The translations under genes and the position numbers were made by a program. Positions 7,029 through 14,985 of a DNA stretch of 26,281 bases are shown here, one piece after another. The notes beneath the pieces were generated by a model. That model ran no database searches and was not told the DNA's origin. It worked only from the letters and a program-made list of their open reading frames with translations. Every line of letters starts with the position of its first letter. The stretch's first letter is position 1. Source of the DNA: an uncultured Gemmatimonadaceae bacterium (GTDB lineage: Bacteria; Gemmatimonadota; Gemmatimonadetes; Gemmatimonadales; Gemmatimonadaceae); assembly GCA_955652635.1 (NCBI GenBank), contig CATPBN010000240.1, positions 1 to 26,281 of the forward strand, read 5' to 3'.

Positions 7029-7607
7029 TTAAAGAGACCCAGCCGCAATCGCAGCATCGATCGCCGTACACCATACGTGCAGCAGCATCAGGTGCACTTC
7101 CTGGATGCATGCTCCGACTTCGCTCGGAACCGCCACGACGTGATCCACGTCTGCCCCGTGCAGTCCGTTCTTGCCGCACAACGCAATCGTGGTCGCGTTT
7201 TTCTCCTTCGCCGCCTTGAATCCGCGCAGCACGTTCTCGGATTTACCGCTCGTCGTCATTCCAATCACGACGTCGCCACGAGCCGCGAGCCCCTGTACCT
7301 GTCGCTCAAAGAGCGCACCATAGCCGAAGTCGTTGGCAATGCACGTAATGACGCCAGCGTCCCCGACCAGAGATATGGCGGGGAGAGGACGTCGCGTTTC
7401 CTTGAACCGGCCAATTAACTCCTCGACGAGGTGGCTGGCCTGGGTGGCACTACCGCCGTTACCAAACGCGAGAATCTTGCCGCCTCTCCCTATGCACGCG
7501 ATCAGCGCTTCAGTCACCGTATCCGATGCGGGTTGGAGCGAAGCGATGCACTCGTCGACGAGTTTCTGGTGCTCGCGGAAATGCGTTTCGAAATATTGTG
7601 CTGGCAT
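7029..7607 (-). CDS. gmhA: Phosphoheptose isomerase
   Basis: GmhA converts sedoheptulose 7-phosphate to D-glycero-D-manno-heptose 7-phosphate, the first step to the heptoses of the LPS inner core. The 192-residue length is typical. The SIS domain shows GNGGSATQASHL (49-60) and TSGKSEN (119-125). The zinc site is complete: H59, E63, Q169 and H177, which match H61, E65, Q172 and H180 of the E. coli enzyme. DiaA-like SIS proteins lack this full set. The presence of the gene argues for an LPS-bearing outer membrane. No Shine-Dalgarno precedes the ATG; instead a TATAAT sits six bases upstream, suggesting a leaderless message. It is 47 bases downstream of the helicase gene. Confidence 0.93.
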   Translation of the reverse strand: MPAQYFETHFREHQKLVDECIASLQPASDTVTEALIACIGRGGKILAFGNGGSATQASHLVEELIGRFKETRRPLPAISLVGDAGVITCIANDFGYGALFERQVQGLAARGDVVIGMTTSGKSENVLRGFKAAKEKNATTIALCGKNGLHGADVDHVVAVPSEVGACIQEVHLMLLHVWCTAIDAAIAAGSL

Positions 7608-7613
7608 GCGCGG

Positions 7614-7619
7614 ATTATA
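7614..7619 (-). promoter_or_regulatory. -10 element giving a probably leaderless gmhA mRNA
   Basis: On the minus strand a perfect TATAAT ends at 7614, so transcription would start at about 7607-7608, the A of the gmhA ATG. No convincing -35 hexamer is seen at the expected distance. Confidence 0.4.
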
Positions 7620-7654
7620 CGAGTAAGGACACTCGACGCCAGTAGCGGGGCTGC

Positions 7655-10351
7655 CTAGCGTCCACGACGACGTCTTTTGAAATCCGATCGTCCGTGTGAT
7701 GCGCCACGACCCCGTTCACCCTTTCGTCCGCCTAGCTTATGGCGTCGGAATTCACCCGCTATCTGCCGAACCTCTCGCTCCGCGCTGGACAACATGGCGC
7801 GGTCGTCGGCCGACTCTTCCACTTCGTCCGGCGAATACGGCTGCGCGAGACGCTCCTGTAGATCTTCGAGACTGTCCGAGCGCACCGCTCCGCGCTGTCC
7901 GCGCAACACGACGAACCGCACGGGCCGATCGAGCTCAGGTACTTCCTGCTCCGTGAGCGTCCGCGCGATCTTCTCAGGCAAGCGAAGCCGCGCTATGCCA
8001 ACGCGTTTGCCATCGCGCTCCTCGACGTCGTAATCGATTTCCACATCGCGGTCGCGGATCACGACGTACCCGGGCAGTCGCTCGAGACGATCGCGGACAT
8101 CGCGGGGAACGAAGCGGTCCCTGTCGATGTTCATCCGCGCCGACTTGAACTCCTCCAGTGAGCGAACCTGTCCAAGTTGTTCTTCGTACGTTGCGGTAAG
8201 CTCGGGAAGACCGAGGCGCTTCGTCTCCCCTCCGGACCGCTTGTACGCGTCGCGTATCTCCTCGATTACGTCGCGATTCTTCTTGACAGCGAAATGTCGC
8301 GCTTCGCCCCGAGCCAGCGCTTCCGCCAGCAAGTGTCGCGCTTCGCTCGCGAACTCCGGTGGAAATTCCTCGACTGTCTCGATCTCGCGCTCCAGCTCGA
8401 AGCCGAAGTAATCGAGCGTGCGCCTGAGCACGAGCGGACCGTGTTTCCGCCGTGGATCGTACACCAGCCCCGCCTTCCCACGCGTCGCGTAGCGGCGAAT
8501 CAGCTCCATCGGAATCTGGGTTCCTTCGATCGCCGCCCGTGGGGTTCCGGAGCGATCGGCGAAGTATCGAAGATCCCCCGCGATTGCGCCCCAGCTGCCG
8601 CATACGCTCGTCTTCGAGACCCGTGCCTCTGTTCCGTCGGCTGTCTGCTCATCGATGACGAGGTCGAACGGCATGTACTGCGCGAGCAGCTCGGTGAATT
8701 TGCGGTAGATGTGATCTCGCGCATTTACCATTCGCGCCGGAAGCTCCATGCCCAGGCTGCGATAGATGCTCGCCGTGGCGAGCGCTGCGTCTTCGATCGC
8801 CTTGACCAGCACTCCCCGCTGTTCCGCCCACTTCTCGATGCTCTCATCGAAGAGATGCCGTGGTAGACCGTACACCTCGCCGATATAGCCGCAGTGCGTG
8901 AATGCCTCCGCGTAGAGATTGTAAGCGGTGAGATGATCGCTGCCCGCAACTGTCACTCCCGACAGATCGCGGTCTTCGCGCGTCATCCGGTGGAGCGACT
9001 CGATGGAGCTCATCACCGCGAGATAAGCCACGAGCTCGTCATCCGCGTTTACAAGCAGCTCCGCCCACGGCCGGTCCACCGGCATCGCTTCGACCGCCTT
9101 GCCATAGCGGGACAGCCTTCCATTCTCGATGATACCGCGCTGCTCGAGCAGTGTCACCGCTTTGCGATAGGCGACGCGATCGAGCGGCACCGGCAGCTCC
9201 AACTGGTCCGCCGCGACGCCCAGATCGGCACACGTCATCGCCACTCGTTCCGAATCGCCGGCAAGTTGGAACTCCGGCGCCGTCGGCCTCAGACCGCTGA
9301 ACTGGATGTCGCGATCGGAAAGAATGAAAACTCGGCCGCCTGCCACGCGGCCGTGCACGCGACCCGCCATCTGGAGAATCTCGTTCGCGCCGAGATGCAG
9401 CTTGGTGAGGACGTTCTTCCCACGCTCGATGATGTTGCTGAAGCGCGTATCATCGATGACCACTGTGTCGAGCCCCTGGACGTTGAGAGCGCTCTGGCCA
9501 GCCGCCGTCATCGCCAGGAAGTACGGTTTCTTCTCTTCGCCTTCGAGGAATGGGCGAATGATCCGTATCGGCTCGCCGCCGTGGTAGAAGGCGCTGTTGA
9601 TTCTCGGAAACCGGTCGCCCACGAGCTCCGCAGCTTGCTCCACTCCGGCGCGAGTTGGCAGGAACATGCCCACACCTCGGCGTTCCTTCACTACCTGTTG
9701 CAGAAACCGATCGTCGAGAAAAGTCAGCGGGTCCTTGCGCATGATCTTCACGTCGGCCGCCTTAGCCGGGTCGAACGCCGAGCTCTCGATTACGGTTGCG
9801 GCATTGAGGTAGCGGGCGTAAAAGGCTGGGTCGACGGTGGCGGAGAGCCAGATGAACCGGCACCCGACACGCTTGCCGAGCGCGAGACAAAGCTCGAGCT
9901 CCGCCGATGTCTGATGAATCTCGTCGACCACGAGTGTGTCCGTTGGTAGAATATCTCCGTCCTGAAACCAGCGGCGCGCGATTCCGGTCGTCACGACGAT
10001 TACGTTCCAACTCGGTGTTTCCGGAGTCGCTTCGCGCTCGCGGTTCACGACGCCCACTTTCAGCGCATCGGTTCCCAGTATCGTCTCGGCGATCGGCCGG
10101 ATGGAAAGCGTCTTGCCGGTCCCCGTTCCCGCGACGATTCCGAATCCCTTCCCGGCGGCTGCAAGCTCGCGGATCTCCGAGCCGTGCTGCTTCTCCAGGA
10201 TGGTCGGTATTCGGAGACCGAGTGCGAGCTCGATCGTCTCGCAGGCCGCGCGAGTGGGCGCGATGACAATGAGCCGTCCCGTCGGAGGCTCGGCCGCGAC
10301 GAATGCCGAATGGTCCGGCGGAAGATATCTATCGGTTACGGCTCGCTGCAT
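7655..10351 (-). CDS. HrpA/HrpB-like DExH-box helicase with unusual motif VI
   Basis: An 898-residue superfamily 2 helicase. Motif I is GTGTGKT (75-81), motif II is DEIH (143-146), and motif III is SAT (170-172). Motif VI reads QMAGRVHGR (327-335), one residue longer than the usual QRxGRxGR. A winged-helix/ratchet-like region follows (about 380-520) and then a long C-terminal region without a recognised domain. The end (about 870-898) is Arg/Gly/Lys-rich and probably binds RNA. The arrangement resembles the HrpA/HrpB DEAH group, which remodel RNA, but the sequence is divergent and the true substrate is unknown. ATG 10351 has no clear ribosome site. The gene precedes gmhA on the same strand. 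A long plus-strand ORF at 8894-9949 is only its antisense shadow. Confidence 0.8.
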   Translation of the reverse strand: MQRAVTDRYLPPDHSAFVAAEPPTGRLIVIAPTRAACETIELALGLRIPTILEKQHGSEIRELAAAGKGFGIVAGTGTGKTLSIRPIAETILGTDALKVGVVNREREATPETPSWNVIVVTTGIARRWFQDGDILPTDTLVVDEIHQTSAELELCLALGKRVGCRFIWLSATVDPAFYARYLNAATVIESSAFDPAKAADVKIMRKDPLTFLDDRFLQQVVKERRGVGMFLPTRAGVEQAAELVGDRFPRINSAFYHGGEPIRIIRPFLEGEEKKPYFLAMTAAGQSALNVQGLDTVVIDDTRFSNIIERGKNVLTKLHLGANEILQMAGRVHGRVAGGRVFILSDRDIQFSGLRPTAPEFQLAGDSERVAMTCADLGVAADQLELPVPLDRVAYRKAVTLLEQRGIIENGRLSRYGKAVEAMPVDRPWAELLVNADDELVAYLAVMSSIESLHRMTREDRDLSGVTVAGSDHLTAYNLYAEAFTHCGYIGEVYGLPRHLFDESIEKWAEQRGVLVKAIEDAALATASIYRSLGMELPARMVNARDHIYRKFTELLAQYMPFDLVIDEQTADGTEARVSKTSVCGSWGAIAGDLRYFADRSGTPRAAIEGTQIPMELIRRYATRGKAGLVYDPRRKHGPLVLRRTLDYFGFELEREIETVEEFPPEFASEARHLLAEALARGEARHFAVKKNRDVIEEIRDAYKRSGGETKRLGLPELTATYEEQLGQVRSLEEFKSARMNIDRDRFVPRDVRDRLERLPGYVVIRDRDVEIDYDVEERDGKRVGIARLRLPEKIARTLTEQEVPELDRPVRFVVLRGQRGAVRSDSLEDLQERLAQPYSPDEVEESADDRAMLSSAEREVRQIAGEFRRHKLGGRKGERGRGASHGRSDFKRRRRGR

Positions 10352-10390
10352 TCGCCCATGGAAGCTGCATGGATCGCACCGGATGCGAAA

Positions 10391-10417
10391 CGGCCCCGGA
10401 GAAATTCCCCGGGGCCG
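10391..10417 (-). terminator. GC-rich hairpin after the secreted-protein operon
   Basis: CGGCCCCGG and CCGGGGCCG form a perfect 9-bp stem around a 9-base loop, 22 bases after the stop of the last secreted-protein gene. On the minus strand it is followed by only a short T-run (TTTC), so it is a terminator-like hairpin of uncertain efficiency. Confidence 0.55.
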
Positions 10418-10438
10418 TCACAAGCTATTTCGCGAGAC

Positions 10439-11011
10439 TTAGTCTCCGCCGTCGTGATTCTTGTTCTTCCCGCGGCCCTTACCGTTCTTGTACTGGCCGT
10501 AGTGATTCCCGTTGTCGTGGCCACGACCGTTCTGATAGTTTCCCTGGTCGTCCTCGTCACCCTCGTCACCCTGGTCACCTTCACCGTTGCGACGATTGTT
10601 GTAGGTACCGTTGTTGTAGGTGCCGTTGTTACCGATGTTTTGCGTGCTGATGATCGACATATTTCCGTACTGGTCGCGCCGCGCACGCTGAATGATCACG
10701 TTGCCATACGAGTCACGCGTCTGACGCTCGTAGATCGTCCCACCGTATCCGTCGTTGCCGACCTGATACCAGCCGCCACCGTTCACCTGGCTGTTCGCGC
10801 GGCTGCTGACGCGGCTGTTGGCGCGGTTGTCGACGCAGCTTACCGTGCTGGCGCTGCGGCGACCCATAATGATGTCGCTGACGCTGCCTGACCTCTGCGT
10901 GTTCGTGCAGGTCTGACGACTGCCTCTCTGGTTGCCGCTGGGCCTTTGTGCGCTGAGGGGCGTGAAGGCCGCGAATCCGGCGAGCGTTACGCCAATGATC
11001 ATAAGCTTCAT
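10439..11011 (-). CDS. Secreted protein with one WYQVG/IYERR repeat module
   Basis: A 190-residue protein with a signal peptide (1-21, MKLMIIGVTLAGFAAFTPLSA). The mature part has a segment with two cysteines 23 residues apart flanking a DIIMGR motif (about 35-59). Then comes a module of about 45 residues beginning GGWYQVG and containing IYER, VIQRARR and SIIST. The last 60 residues are low-complexity Asn/Gly/Asp then Lys/Asn/Gly. The same Cys-DI-x-x-GR-Cys unit and module occur in the adjacent gene upstream, so these are paralogues. The family is not recognised and no function is proposed. GAGG lies about eight bases before the ATG, and the gap to the upstream gene is 24 bases. Confidence 0.8.
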   Translation of the reverse strand: MKLMIIGVTLAGFAAFTPLSAQRPSGNQRGSRQTCTNTQRSGSVSDIIMGRRSASTVSCVDNRANSRVSSRANSQVNGGGWYQVGNDGYGGTIYERQTRDSYGNVIIQRARRDQYGNMSIISTQNIGNNGTYNNGTYNNRRNGEGDQGDEGDEDDQGNYQNGRGHDNGNHYGQYKNGKGRGKNKNHDGGD

Positions 11012-11035
11012 AAGAATATCCTCGGTGTTATTGGA

Positions 11036-11665
11036 CTACCTGTGATTCTCGTGGTTCTGTTTGTCCTGCTCTTTCTGACCCTTCTTCCAGTCCTTTTGCT
11101 GCTGTTTTTGAGCCTTCTTCCACTGCTTGTCGTTCGTGCTCGCAACGCGCGTGCTGAGAATCGTGAACGTGCCGTTTGAATTACGGCGTCCGCGCTGGAT
11201 CACGAGATTGCCGTTTGCGTCAACGGTGCGGCGCTCGTAGATCGAGTTGTTGTTCGCGCCCTGACCGACCTGGTACCAAGCCCCATCGTTGCGACTATAG
11301 ACGTCCTGGCAGGTATTCGCATTCGCCCGGCCGAAGACGATGTCACCGACGCCGTTCGTCGTCTGGTTATAGGCACACCCGTTGTTGCGATTGATGTTGC
11401 CGTTGCTCACCGTTTGGCTGCTGATGATGCTCAGGTTTCCGTTCGAATCACGGCGAGCGCGCTGAACAACGATAGTGCCGTTGCGGTCCTGTATGCGACG
11501 CTCATAGATCTGGCCCATTCTATCGCGGCCTACGACTGTCCATGATCCGTTCAGGATTGCGCCCTGGCTCGTACCGGTAACACGGCTGTTGCCTACGCTC
11601 TGAGCGTTCAAGGACGCCGTCGAGGCGAACCCGGCGAGCGCCAGTATGATGGCCAATACCTTCAT
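11036..11665 (-). CDS. Secreted protein with two WYQVG/IYERR repeat modules
   Basis: A 209-residue protein with a signal peptide (1-21, ending LNA). It contains two copies of a module of about 45 residues: the first at about 40-87 (GSWTVVG ... IYERR ... VVQRARR ... SIISS), the second at about 127-173 (GAWYQVG ... IYERR ... VIQRGRR ... TILST). Between them is a two-cysteine segment, spacing 21, with DIVFGR. The C-terminal 30 residues are Lys/Gln-rich. No known domain is recognised; the alternating charged and Gly/Asn turns suggest beta-strand repeats. Its ATG overlaps the stop of the upstream gene as ATGA, indicating translational coupling. GGAG provides a ribosome site. Confidence 0.82.
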   Translation of the reverse strand: MKVLAIILALAGFASTASLNAQSVGNSRVTGTSQGAILNGSWTVVGRDRMGQIYERRIQDRNGTIVVQRARRDSNGNLSIISSQTVSNGNINRNNGCAYNQTTNGVGDIVFGRANANTCQDVYSRNDGAWYQVGQGANNNSIYERRTVDANGNLVIQRGRRNSNGTFTILSTRVASTNDKQWKKAQKQQQKDWKKGQKEQDKQNHENHR

Positions 11666-12063
11666 CGTGAAATTCTCCGATTAATGAGATCGAGGAGCTG
11701 GTCCGTTGGACTGGAGTTGCCCTTCTCTGTCTTGGTCTTCTTGCCCTTCGGCGGCTGGTCGCCGAACAGAACCTTTCCGTTCGCCGGCCGGTTTCTCACC
11801 GCCGATGCGCAGTCCGTTGGTGCGGGCTGCTGGCCTGCCGGAACCTGGTTGATCCAGACGCGGCACATGCCGGCAGGTGGATAGAAAGCCAGCGGAACGA
11901 TCTGCTCACCACTCGACTGCTGCTGGGTGGTGTTCTCTCTGGGCTTCACGGGTACTGGACGCTGCGCTTCCGAGACGCTCGCCGAAACGATGACTCCGAA
12001 GATCGCCGGCGCCACCAGGCGCAGGAAACCGGATCTCAACAGGTACGGGAAACGACGCATCAT
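11662..12063 (-). CDS. Small secreted protein with a two-cysteine CRVW...PTDC motif
   Basis: A 133-residue exported protein. The signal peptide is MMRRFPYLLRS plus a hydrophobic stretch ending VSEA. The mature part is Pro/Gln-rich, then has PPAGMCRVWINQVPAGQQ followed by PTDC. This pattern, with two cysteines 17 residues apart, occurs in many short secreted hypothetical proteins; the function is not known to me. After a VLFGD stretch the C-terminus is Lys-rich. The start at 12063 was chosen because it begins the signal peptide; a longer frame to a TTG at 12126 adds non-signal residues. It is first in a three-gene run and overlaps the next gene by four bases. A TAGAAT box at 12139-12144 (minus) could be the -10 element. 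Confidence 0.72.
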   Translation of the reverse strand: MMRRFPYLLRSGFLRLVAPAIFGVIVSASVSEAQRPVPVKPRENTTQQQSSGEQIVPLAFYPPAGMCRVWINQVPAGQQPAPTDCASAVRNRPANGKVLFGDQPPKGKKTKTEKGNSSPTDQLLDLINRRISR

Positions 12064-12300
12064 GGCCCTATGGGGTGCACGAGGGGTGCCAAGACATGCG
12101 AATGGCGCTAAGTTATTCCAACCCAACAGCTTAACCCTATTCTAACACTGCCTCTTTGGGGCATGTTGTCCTCCCGGAGGGACGATCCATTGATACACCC
12201 TTTAGGGGGTTTTACCGACCGTGCCCGCACCCTACTCTCCAAGGGATATACCAGTAGAGCGTCACAACCTCCCGTGGACACAACCCCTATTCGCATGATT

Positions 12301-12528
12301 TCAGGGTTTCTGCTCGAGCAGTGAGATTATTTCGCCCGGCTTCGCGTGACGGCCGGTCTTCGATTTCTCGTACACTGGTGCTGCATCGCGCAGGACTTCG
12401 AACCGACCGCCCCGTGACGGAATCATCTTCAGCTCGGCGTCAGGAAAACGGTTGCGAATCTCGGCCGCCAGACTGGCGGCCCGGGGTTCGTAGTTTCAAA
12501 CAACGCAGTATTCGATGCTGATATTCAT
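12301..12528 (-). CDS. SelW/Rdx-family selenoprotein with in-frame TGA (C-V-V-U)
   Basis: This 75-codon gene has an in-frame TGA at codon 11 (12496-12498) and is broken by ordinary ORF calling. Read through, it starts MNISIEYCVV-U-NYEPRAAS, continues with LAAEIRNRF, an LKMIPSRGGRFEVL segment, and ends ...TGRHAKPGEIISLLEQ. This is the full SelW/SelT/SelH (Rdx) thioredoxin-like pattern: a beta strand then CxxU/CxxC, helix, GGxFEV strand pair, and tGR..PGEI helix. The TGA falls exactly at the second redox residue, where relatives have Cys or selenocysteine. A hairpin suited to a bacterial SECIS follows. Such proteins are thiol/selenol redox factors; partners are unknown. It lies 23 bases after the M1 peptidase stop and probably shares its transcript. 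No Shine-Dalgarno is clear. A Cys-to-stop pseudogene is the alternative, though nothing else is damaged. Confidence 0.82.
12463..12481 (-). promoter_or_regulatory. Candidate bacterial SECIS hairpin
   Basis: In the mRNA, GGCCGCCA pairs perfectly with UGGCGGCC (8 bp) around a GUC loop. The loop lies 23-25 nucleotides after the UGA, inside the accepted range (about 16-37) for bacterial SECIS apical loops, and has the required G at the first loop position. It is within the coding sequence, as expected for bacteria. Confidence 0.65.
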
Positions 12529-12551
12529 ACTATGTGAGTAGTGTGTGCGAT

Positions 12552-14885
12552 TTATTGCGAGGGCGCTGCGTACTGCTGGACCAGCTGCCGGGCTTCCGGC
12601 GTATCAATGGCCTTGAGCGCGTCGATCGCCTGGACACGGATCACATTCCGCCACGTCTCCGGCACCATCAATTGCTTGGCTAGCGGAAGCGCCGAGTCCT
12701 TCTCGAGGAGAATGTCGGACGCTAGAGCCGCGCCGCGAACAACGAGTGACCGGTCGAGGCGAGCGACATTTCTCAGGCGCACCACGACGTCGAGCGCGGC
12801 GGGTCCGGTGATCGGTAGCCTTCCGAGGGCCTTTGCCGATTCCTCCCTGACTCGCGCATCTGGGTCGAAGGTGGCTCTGATCAGCGCTTCCCTCACGGCT
12901 TTCATCGGTGCGATCGTGGCGCGAGTCGAATCGCTCGCCCAGAGGCCTATCGCATCGACGGCACGCGCGCGTACCGCCCAGAAACGATCATTGCGCGTCG
13001 AGCGAACGAGCCCATCGAGCGCGAGCTGATCCGCGGGTCGTTGCGCCAGCACATGCACCGCTTCAATACGGCCGAGGACGTCATCGTCGTAAACGAGCTG
13101 GTACCGCATCATCGCGGTGGAGCGCGGGAAATCCGTGATGTCGAGGATCCAGTCTCCCTTATCCCAGCGAATCGAGCGCGGCGGCGATTTCAGATCCGCG
13201 GTCACTTCCCCGCTTCCGTTTCTGACCGGAACCACGAATCGAACGACTCCGCTGTCGGTGCGCACCTCTACATCAGAGTCGACATCGAAGAAGCCGGTGA
13301 GACTGTCGCGAGGCTGAACTTCCGTCGCATTTATCACCAGCTTTCTGGTCGTCCGATCGTAGCGCGATGAAACCTGAAAAACCGGGAAGCCGGCGCCGTA
13401 GAGCCATTGGTCGAAGAATGGCTTGAAGTCCCTGCCCGTCGATTCCTCGAACGCCTTCTCCAAATCAGCTGTGATGACGGTGCCGTACGCGTTCGCGGTG
13501 GTGTAGTGGTTCATCGCTTTCCAGAACGCCGCATCGCCCAGCTGGTGCCTGAGCATTTGGAGAACGGTCGCGCCCTTTGGATAGATGTGACCGCTGAAGA
13601 ATAGCTCGAATGGCTCGTTGACCCATTTGTCGTACACGATGGGGCGGCGCCCTCGACGGTCGGCTTGAATGCTCTGCTCGTGCGAGCCGAGCCGATCGAA
13701 GGCCCCCTCGTCCATTCCCTGGTCCTCTTCGCGAAAGATCTGCTCCATGAACGTCGCGAATCCTTCGTTGAGCCAAACGTCTCCCCACCGGCGCGTAGTG
13801 AGAAGATCCCCGTACCACTGATGTCCGAGCTCGTGCGCCATGAGACCGTCGGCGCTTTCCTCTGGCGGCCCCCAGGCAGGAAGCAGAATCTCCGTGTCGT
13901 TCTGCGACGTGGCAGTGACATTCTCCATGCCGCCGAACTGAAATTCCGGAATCACTACCTGATCGTACTTCGCCCACGGGTAAGCCACTCCGGTTTTGCG
14001 CGAGAAGACGTCGACCGCAGCGGGAGTCTTTCCGAACCCTCGCCACGCGGCAGCGATCGAGTCAGGATACGTCCAATACCCGATCGACACGTTGTGCCAC
14101 GGTTTGTCCTGCAGGACCGTGTAGTTGCCGACGGCTGCTGTCATGAGATAAGTGGATGCCGGCTTGTCTTGAACCCAATGCCATTCGATGCTGTCGCCGA
14201 CTGTGCGCGAGCCGGCGAGACGGCCGTTCGAGAGCGCACGCTCTCCCTTGGCGCTCCAGAGATAGAACTCCCACGTTGTCTTGTCGTTCGGGAAGTCGTA
14301 CGTCGGAACCCAATAGCGGGTGTCTTCAGTTTCTCCCTGTGTCCAGACGATGTGCCTGGGCTTGAAGTAGGCGCCTTTGGAGCGGTTCGCTCCATCGTAA
14401 ACGATGGTGATCGAAGTCCTGGCTCCGGCGCGAAGCGGGCTCGCCAGGTGCACGATGAGGGAGCGTCCGTCGTAGTCGTGTCTAAGCGAATTGCTGCCAG
14501 ACGTCACGCGCTTGATCGTCATATCGACCGCATCGATCGCAACGTGCGAGATCGGCGACGCTCCCGGCAATCCGGCGATCTGTAACGTCGTTGTCCCTAC
14601 GACGGCGTGTCGCGCCCAGTCGAAGCGCACCGTCGTCGACTGATGCTGGAGATCGTATGTCCGCACCCTCTCCCCGTGGGACACTCCCGCGGGCTCTGGG
14701 GCCCAAACGATCAGAGGGCCCTCTTGAAACGGGGGCACCCGATCCGGCGTCAGGCTCGCGTCCATCTGAAATGGACCCACTATGGGACTCGGCTGGGGCG
14801 GGGCGGGTGGATTTGCTGCGGGCGGTGGCGAACACGCAACGAGGAGCGCGCAAAGAGCAACGCTCGAGCCGAGGAAGCCTCTCAT
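12552..14885 (-). CDS. M1-family metallopeptidase lipoprotein with C-terminal HEAT-like repeats
   Basis: A 777-residue exported zinc aminopeptidase. The N-terminus MRGFLGSSVALCALLVAC is a lipoprotein signal with lipobox LVAC and lipid-modified C18, followed by a Pro-rich linker. The M1 N-terminal beta domain leads to the GGMEN substrate motif (318-322, in place of GAMEN) and the zinc site HELGHQWYGD (351-360) with the third ligand in WLNEGFATF (E374). The last 200 residues are alpha-helical with HEAT-like repeats (e.g. DPDARVREESAKALGRL). The open frame runs to 15059, but the lipoprotein signal fixes the start at 14885. A CTGACA-N17-CTGAAT pair (14919-14947, minus) could be its promoter. It probably degrades peptides in the periplasm. 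The SelW-like gene follows 23 bases later. Confidence 0.92.
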   Translation of the reverse strand: MRGFLGSSVALCALLVACSPPPAANPPAPPQPSPIVGPFQMDASLTPDRVPPFQEGPLIVWAPEPAGVSHGERVRTYDLQHQSTTVRFDWARHAVVGTTTLQIAGLPGASPISHVAIDAVDMTIKRVTSGSNSLRHDYDGRSLIVHLASPLRAGARTSITIVYDGANRSKGAYFKPRHIVWTQGETEDTRYWVPTYDFPNDKTTWEFYLWSAKGERALSNGRLAGSRTVGDSIEWHWVQDKPASTYLMTAAVGNYTVLQDKPWHNVSIGYWTYPDSIAAAWRGFGKTPAAVDVFSRKTGVAYPWAKYDQVVIPEFQFGGMENVTATSQNDTEILLPAWGPPEESADGLMAHELGHQWYGDLLTTRRWGDVWLNEGFATFMEQIFREEDQGMDEGAFDRLGSHEQSIQADRRGRRPIVYDKWVNEPFELFFSGHIYPKGATVLQMLRHQLGDAAFWKAMNHYTTANAYGTVITADLEKAFEESTGRDFKPFFDQWLYGAGFPVFQVSSRYDRTTRKLVINATEVQPRDSLTGFFDVDSDVEVRTDSGVVRFVVPVRNGSGEVTADLKSPPRSIRWDKGDWILDITDFPRSTAMMRYQLVYDDDVLGRIEAVHVLAQRPADQLALDGLVRSTRNDRFWAVRARAVDAIGLWASDSTRATIAPMKAVREALIRATFDPDARVREESAKALGRLPITGPAALDVVVRLRNVARLDRSLVVRGAALASDILLEKDSALPLAKQLMVPETWRNVIRVQAIDALKAIDTPEARQLVQQYAAPSQ

Positions 14886-14985
14886 TTTTCGCGGGAACGG
14901 AATGAATACATCCGGATGATTCAGGGCGCTGGCGTGCCGTGTGTCAGTCATATGCTGTCGAACCCGTAACCTGGTGGAAGGATCG

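Noticed and set aside
8894..9949. 351-codon plus-strand ORF
   Set aside because: It lies wholly antisense to the HrpA/HrpB-like helicase, whose motifs are clear. High GC makes such long antisense frames common, and the sequence has no recognisable domain.
12194..12218. Hairpin ACCC..GGGT followed by TTTTA, resembling 4425-4449 (19 of 25 bases equal)
   Set aside because: Similarity is concentrated in a simple stem and T-run, and the orientation does not fit termination of the neighbouring minus-strand genes. Two short matches are not enough to call a repeat family.
12108..12296. 62-codon minus-strand ORF after the SelW-like gene
   Set aside because: No ribosome site, no protein-like pattern, and it runs into the upstream region of the secreted-protein run.
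12321..12521. 66-codon plus-strand ORF in the apparent gap after the M1 peptidase
   Set aside because: It is the antisense shadow of the SelW-like gene, which explains the region far better.
13665..14585. 306-codon plus-strand ORF
   Set aside because: Antisense to the M1 peptidase, including its zinc-site region; no domain or ribosome site supports it.
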